From contig CM034389.1 in assembly GCA_019925095.2 (NCBI GenBank), positions 14,391,435 through 14,455,434 of the forward strand: DNA of 64,000 nt. The letters are read 5' to 3'. Both the position numbers and the translations under genes were made by a program. This DNA is from Dendrolimus kikuchii. Taxonomy: Eukaryota > Arthropoda > Insecta > Lepidoptera > Lasiocampidae. Positions within the stretch are counted from its first letter, which is position 1, and each line of letters opens with the position of its first letter. A model generated the notes under the pieces. That model saw only the letters and a program-made list of their open reading frames with translations, was not told where the DNA came from and searched no databases. Positions 59,010 to 64,000 of the stretch are shown in pieces.

Positions 59010-59085
59010 TCAGCTACAATCGCGACATGAATCTCGGACGTTGTGCAGCGGCCGCCGCCCGCCGGTGGCGTAAGATGGCGGATTC
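59010..59085. promoter_or_regulatory. CpG islet with YY1/Pho-like site
   Basis: 'gcagcggccgccgcccgccg' followed by 'aagatggcgga', close to the YY1/Pho consensus (GCCATNTT in reverse). It lies 1.6 kb downstream of the eEF1B stop. A plus-strand ATG in it opens only 11 codons. Confidence 0.3.
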
Positions 59086-60645
59086 TTATTTAACTTCCAA
59101 GAATTTTTAAATTACTGGTGAAAGCTACACAAAACAGGTGTGTAAAGCATTATGGAAAGGGTAGACATGGTCCCATTTTACGAAAGCTCGTAAATAATTG
59201 TGAATGGAAATACAAATCAAGAGACTGCGTCATACAAATTTGGGTAAAAATTATAAGTCATGTTGACTTGAGTTATATACATACATAGGTGGGTATTAAT
59301 TGTATTTACGTTAACACATTCGTAAAACGTATTCTGTTAATACCTGAAAAGTACTCTCGATTAGTCACTGTATTTGTTGAAACATATTAGTGTGATTAAT
59401 TTTCGGTTTTTCCTTATTACTCGAAAACAAAAATAAAAAATCGACCGAGTGCATGCTGTTGTCCACATAGTGAAGGGTTCCGTTTGACTACGGAACGTAT
59501 TTAAAGAAAAACATGCCATGTCTCCAAAACTGCTCGACGCATCTAGTTTCCATCGCTTATTAATGCACCGATGCAATATTTCTACCTGCCAAGCGTCGAC
59601 TCAATTTCCCAGAAAACGTAATCCGCACACCTGCTTAATTATTCCTACGAACGGCCATAAACGAGTACAATACACCATAGGCTGTTTTTCTAAATAAACA
59701 AAAGAAGACAGTCATAAATAGTTTTCTTTTATTTGCTTTTAACTCTTAAAGCAATTTATTTGTTAGATATTTTTATTATTAAAAGCTCCACCATTTTTAA
59801 CTTTTTCAGAATTTTCTACCACATATATTTAAGTTAGCGGGGGTGATTATTTACGACGTTGAATATTTCCCTGCTGCTATTAACTAAATTAAGTCGCAAA
59901 TAAATGTGGTTTTGTATTTGGATACCTGCATAACCATGCACCGATGCGATAAATGATTATGTACCTACAATTATTTTTCATACTATTTATAAAATATCAT
60001 CTTCCTCGCCATTCATTAACTTTAAACCCAAGTTTTTGAGAAAAACATAAACATTGGACAAGTTTATAAGAGTTACGTAGTGTGTTCTTGGCAAAATGGT
60101 TATAGAACTTTCAAACCCGGCAAAGTGCGTATCAGACATCGTACAATGAAGTTTTCTCCATAGTGAGGAAAAATTTTAATCATTTATGCCGTTTGGCTTT
60201 AGTATTCAAAGAAGAGTATTGCGTGACGACTGACAAGATAAATCTTAAAAACCACTGTAGATAATCGATTGGAACAAATCTTCATCATAAATATTTTAAA
60301 ATTGTACGACCACAATTTTTGATTTCGAAATTGCGATTAGACTTCAAGTAAAATATCCTATTTCCATGGTAATGGTATTCTACATACATCTTTACTCCAA
60401 GAATACATAATAAATTGTGGTTATTTGTCTCAAAATTATACATTTTACATATGGATCGTGAACAAGTAAGGTGGTAATTGTGGCACCAAGGTGTACCGGC
60501 TACAATTAATTGTTTCAGGCGTCTTTACATGGTACATATATCTGCGCTTCTCTTGCTCTGATTGGTATTAGATAGAGTAAAATAAAAAACAACATATATT
60601 TCTACTATCAAGTGTATTTACTACATGCACAGTAATTTCTGTATG
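59086..60645. other. eEF1B 3' UTR and downstream
   Basis: The part next to 60646 should be 3' UTR; its end is not clear. Apart from an LTR fragment and a small fold-back ('ggttccgtttgactacggaa' near 59476) it is AT-rich. Confidence 0.4.
59590..59725 (-). mobile_element. LTR fragment, same family as 22390
   Basis: It contains 'gtaatccgcacacctgc', 'gaacggccataaacgagta' and 'aaataaacaaaagaagac', matching the central part of the 30003 copy. Confidence 0.5.
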
Positions 60646-60684
60646 CTAAACTTTGTTAAATGCGGCAATGTCAATGCTTTGTAC
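60646..60684 (-). CDS. eEF1B: eEF1B guanine-exchange subunit, terminal coding exon
   Basis: This 39-base exon encodes VQSIDIAAFNKV and a TAG stop, the near-invariant C-terminus of eEF1B beta/delta (family members usually end in AAFNKI). It follows a splice acceptor (ccatag) in phase 0, and the upstream exon at 61438-61679 ends in phase 0 after the tyrosine codon, giving the expected EDY-VQS join. The protein exchanges GDP for GTP on eEF1A during translation elongation in the cytoplasm. The exon is too short to show up as an ORF; it was found by looking for the expected ending on the minus strand. The isoleucine-to-valine last residue is conservative. The 3' UTR continues to lower coordinates; I could not fix a polyadenylation site. 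Confidence 0.9.
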   Translation of the reverse strand, partial: VQSIDIAAFNKV

Positions 60685-61099
60685 CTATGGACAAAATAAC
60701 GGCATATATTAAACAATTGCAAATAATAAGCATAAATAATCGGATTGCTATCCGCATCTCTATTTTCGGGATAAAAAAGTATAAATAATTGTTAGCTATA
60801 AAGTTAAATATAGACTCCAAACATAGATACCATTGAACAATGGGCAATCATAGTGAGTATTGTTTGTTCATCTCCATTACCATACATAAATATTTGTATA
60901 CCAAATGTCATGAAAATCCATTCATTCCAAAGGCCCTGAAGAAAGAATAAACAAATATTCCTAATGCAAGTTCCAAATGTATATATTAGTATGGATAGTT
61001 ATGCTTTTTCATTTGAACTTAGAGAACATTTTGACTCAATTTTTATTTCCAGTCTTTTAAAATGTGCTAAAAACAAATAAACATTGATGGTCTTCTTCA

Positions 61100-61172
61100 T
61101 ATTGAGTTAGAGTAAGTTTGTAGACTTTTTTAAGTACCTTAAAGAAGCCTACAAACTTATTCTAATTCAGTA
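61100..61172. repeat. long hairpin in the last eEF1B intron
   Basis: Two 35-base arms (61100-61134 and 61138-61172) are reverse complements apart from five positions and are separated by a 3-base loop (tac). Read as RNA on the plus strand, four of the differences are G-U wobbles and one is an A-C mismatch, so 34 of 35 positions pair. On the gene (minus) strand the wobbles become A-C mismatches and the fold is weaker. It could be an antisense small-RNA precursor or a tiny fold-back element. Confidence 0.7.
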
Positions 61173-61274
61173 CAAAAAAAGACTGTATTTTTTAAATCTG
61201 TGTCTGAATGGATTTCATGTAATGATGTGATACAAAATAATTGTACAAAGCGGTGATAATATGATTTTAAAATA

Positions 61275-61400
61275 CATTCCTCCTGTTCCATTGCCAATTG
61301 TGTAACTGGCAAGGCGTTGGCTTCGCCCCTGATGTTGCCAACATGTATAGGCGACGGTAACAACTTCCTATTACGTGGGCTATTTGCCTGTTCACCAAAG
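61275..61400 (-). repeat. Family B dispersed repeat, truncated
   Basis: The segment contains the Family B signature on the minus strand: a possible 'acaggcaaatag' start, then the 'gtcgcctat' and 'catgttggcaac' blocks, parallel to the copies at 6915, 10822 and 62190. Its 3' half (the 'tccgttcctgcacgg' end) is missing. Confidence 0.5.
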
Positions 61401-61437
61401 CTTCAAGTTATGCAATTAAAAAAAAATTAAAACTTAC

Positions 61438-61679
61438 GTAATCCTCGATCTTCTCAATTTCCTCGGTCAACCAGTCGACTGATACTTTATCATCCTCAAC
61501 AACACAAGAAATTTGCAGTTTATGAATGCCATAAGCCAAAGGCACTAATTTAGCAGCACCCCAAAGTAGGCCATCGATGGCGATGGCCCGCACGGCCTGC
61601 TCCATGGCCGCCATGTCTGTCTCATCGTCCCAAGGCTTCACGTCCAAGATTATGTTCGACTTGGCAATAAGAACTGGCT
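61438..61679 (-). CDS. eEF1B: eEF1B guanine-exchange subunit, catalytic-domain exon
   Basis: This 242-base exon encodes most of the EF1 guanine-exchange domain, with hallmarks [32 protein letters not shown] and [11 protein letters not shown]. It lies between an acceptor (tttatag) and a consensus donor (GTAAGT). It starts in phase 1: its first two bases AG complete the lysine codon begun at the end of the 63663-63807 exon. It ends in phase 0, matching the terminal exon. The stretch [14 protein letters not shown] and the histidine in YGIHKLQI lean towards the insect delta subunit rather than beta-prime, but I cannot separate the two without a comparison. No frameshift or stop is seen, so the gene looks functional. 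In translation elongation this domain binds eEF1A and displaces GDP. Confidence 0.93.
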
Positions 61680-63662
61680 CTATAAAATAAATAGTCCTTT
61701 AGTTTGAAGTACCAGAATTTTCCATACGACTACGTCCGCGTAATCTTTCGACCTGTATGCCCCAGGCACTCTAACTTTATCGAAGACATAAAGTAACTAT
61801 TATCTTCAATATAAAAAGTATATACAAGTACATAATTATGTATAAAGCTAACCGAACTGCATCTAGTCATAGTGTGTATGAGCACATCTTAATCTTTAGT
61901 CAGTATAAAGTCGCTTTCTGCATGTCTGCATATCCACTAACTCCTCCTAAACCAAGAAACAGATTTTTAAGCAGTTCACTATCAGTTACATAACCTTTCA
62001 AAGTTTTATACACAGAATGAATTTTTCAAGCAGGCCTTCAGGGCCAAATCCTGAATAGCAATAAACATTCAAAGGAGTTCCGAGGCCAATTTTGAGAAAA
62101 ACTAAAGTGGTATCATTAGATTAAAAGTATCAATGGACACTTTCTTAATAAGAATATAGTTAATTTAGGTTATACTCCTATATTTATCCGTGCAGGAACG
62201 GAGAAAGAATACAATTTCCTGCGGCCGGGCGGCCTGTCGTAAGTGGCGACAAACACAGCCACAACCAGGTGGTAGGGCATTTGCACGACTGGATGGCTAC
62301 CATCCCTGATCTAAAGTATGTCGCCATAACAACCCTGAGTTGTGTTTCGGCATTAGTAACCAGGTTCCAGTCTCCCTTAATTGAGCAGCAGCGCATTTGT
62401 AGCACCTTTGGGGTTACAAATGTCCATAGGCGATGGTAACCGCTTTCCATCGAGTGTGCCGTCTGCCTGTCTGCTGAACTCCTGCAATTAAAAAAAACTC
62501 GTATTTAACTACTTATTAGTCTTTAGATTACATGGTAATATTAATGACATATTTCTTCTTAAATACTTCATTTATAAATATATAAAAAAAAATTGATAAA
62601 AAAAAAATTACCCTTGTCAGGAATTGAATCTGGTAATTTTGAAAAATAAACATATTATACCAAATAGTGTATGTAGCTTTTAAGGATCAATATCTGTGAA
62701 GGAATATAAAACAACAAACCAAGAGAAAAGGTGGTTCATGAAGAAAATGTTCTATTTTCCATAAATGAATTAAACAAACATGCACAGAGCTTAAAATGCC
62801 CTACGAGTTCAATACAATAATTCCCTCAGGGTGCTTGTTGGGGCGACTGCACTTCTGCAGTGAGTCGTCTATTTGCCGAAGCACACATAGATGGCGTTGA
62901 TGCTTTATGACGTAATAAAAACAGCCGATTTGCATGCTAGCAGCAACAAGATCCTGAAGGGAATAGCTGTTACATAGATTTGACTGCCCCCTGGTTGGTC
63001 CTTCAATAAGAGTTCCAAATCAGTGCTAGTTATTAATATTAATAACATAGATATAAGAAAAAAAATTACTAATCACATTATTGTGTGTTTATAAAAATCA
63101 AATTGCACCCGTCACTTGAATGCAATCAATGTTTACATTGACTGATTTGATTGGTTTGGTCGAGTAACGTGCGTTTCGAATATTAATTTATGGACGCCCA
63201 ATAAAAATAAAATAATTTTCATCATTTCCATATTGAGTAAAATGAGTTGAGGTTTAATTAATGTATGGAAGATAGAACATTTTGTTTTTGTTCAAAAGCA
63301 TCCCTCTCCTTTGGTTTGCCGTTTCACATTCCTACACAGAAATTGATCCTGGCAAGCTACACTAAGATTTGGTAAAATAAATAATACAGGTGTGTTTATT
63401 TTTTCAAAATCAGTCAATTTGATTCCTGACAAGGGTAATTAATTTTCAAAAATCTAATGATACTACTTTAGTTTTCATTAAAATCGGCCTCCAATCTCCT
63501 TTGAAGATTTCTCGCTAGTTCATACAGTTTAGGACTACGACATGGATTGTGTACCAGGTTTGACCCCTGCTCACTGCAGGGAAAACCCTAGTAAGATTAT
63601 AAATTGCATTGAACAAATATGTAACAATTTATTTATTTGTAATAATAATTCAAAATGCATAC
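61680..63662 (-). other. eEF1B intron with repeat insertion
   Basis: This 1983 bp intron lies between the acidic-linker and exchange-domain exons (donor GTATGC, acceptor tttatag). It holds a Family B dispersed repeat at about 62190-62485 and otherwise AT-rich sequence. An unspliced-looking ORF at 62184-62450 belongs to the repeat, not the gene. Confidence 0.85.
62190..62485 (-). repeat. Family B dispersed repeat, full-length copy
   Basis: This copy lies in reverse orientation inside the eEF1B intron. It reads from 'ggagttcagcagacaggc' to 'ccgttcctgcacgga' and matches the plus-strand copies at 6915-7222 and 10822-11130 over the whole length. The 88-residue ORF in it is a by-product: the same frame exists, with changes, in the other copies. 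There is an A/T-rich run at the 5' edge. Confidence 0.75.
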
Positions 63663-63807
63663 TTTTAGCTTTTTTAGCATTGTATGCTGCTAAACGTTCC
63701 TCTCTCAATTTGGTGGCTTCGGCATTTTCTTCCTCATCATCAGAGCCAAACAGGTCAACACCATCATCTGAGTCTTGAGTTTCCTCTACTTTCTGTGCTG
63801 CTTGAGG
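63663..63807 (-). CDS. eEF1B: eEF1B guanine-exchange subunit, acidic-linker exon
   Basis: This 145-base exon starts after a good acceptor (tttttgcag) in phase 0 and ends one base into a codon before the donor GTATGC. It encodes a glutamine-rich start ([11 protein letters not shown]), then the acidic eEF1B linker [14 protein letters not shown] and the basic helix [25 protein letters not shown] is the conserved acidic motif found just before the exchange domain in eEF1B beta and delta, often a casein kinase 2 target in this family. Splicing to the next exon gives KKAKKPVLIAKS, exactly as expected. The 5' exons must lie to the right of the window, so the gene is partial here. Confidence 0.92.
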
Positions 63808-64000
63808 CTGCAAAAATCACATGACACATTATTTTTTCATTGTGAACTACTACTTTCAGTACATCATTATTTATATATGAAGATATAAATCCAAATGTAA
63901 AAATAAAAATTGTTCAAGTGCATATCCTCTGTTTTATAATTTGTCTACAGATCTTTAACATGGCAACAACCCCTAACATTGTGTTTTTGATGATTTAACC

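Larger units (their letters stand above)
60685..61437 (-). other. last eEF1B intron
   Basis: This 753 bp intron runs from donor GTAAGT to acceptor ccatag. It holds a truncated Family B repeat (61275-61400) and a near-perfect inverted repeat (61100-61172), which is described separately. Confidence 0.85.

Noticed and set aside
62184..62450. 88-residue minus ORF in the eEF1B intron
   Set aside because: It is a Family B dispersed repeat; the frame is not preserved in copies at 6908 and 10818, and it lies between two proven exons.

Overview
The window is a 64 kb piece of an AT-rich insect nuclear genome, almost certainly from a moth or butterfly (Lepidoptera). The reasons are the intron-split conserved genes, the AT-rich background with short CpG-rich islets, and a dense set of SINEs, MITEs, solo LTRs and non-LTR fragments that look lepidopteran. 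No bacterial genes, operons or CRISPR arrays are present.

Two cellular genes can be supported, both on the minus strand. At the right end (60.6-64 kb) lie the last three coding exons of the guanine-exchange subunit of translation elongation factor 1 (eEF1B, beta/delta type). The exon phases join exactly, and the tiny terminal exon encodes the family's C-terminal signature. The 5' exons lie beyond the right edge. Downstream of it, a long exon at 50.6-51.25 kb matches the amino-terminal regulatory half of the transcription factor Grainyhead. It ends in a consensus splice donor. A phase-compatible candidate exon lies 353 bp upstream (51.6 kb), and a CpG island with a CRE palindrome at 53.0-53.5 kb is the best promoter or first-exon candidate. 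No exon for the Grainyhead DNA-binding domain was found, so the leftmost 50 kb may largely be one long grh intron.

The rest is mobile-element debris. The best preserved element is a 2.5 kb non-LTR retrotransposon (15.1-17.7 kb) with endonuclease and reverse-transcriptase reading frames, an internal deletion, a TATG-repeat tail and a perfect 13 bp target-site duplication. A 5'-truncated sister copy lies at 49.2 kb. Others include a mariner transposase remnant abutting an R1-clade LINE 3' end (2.9-4.6 kb), two solo LTRs of matching length (22.4 and 30.0 kb) plus fragments, tRNA-derived SINEs, and several palindromic MITE families. There is also a 484 bp tandem duplication (5.9-6.9 kb), a 76 bp degenerate satellite (38.8-39.3 kb) and a five-unit 126 bp satellite running into a MITE (58.1-58.8 kb).

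The most interesting leftovers are a near-perfect 35 bp-arm hairpin inside the last eEF1B intron, a 22 bp-arm hairpin at 34.75 kb, GC-rich fold-backs, CpG islets, and a two-copy repeat carrying a possible 42-residue ORF. I found no convincing new multi-gene system.
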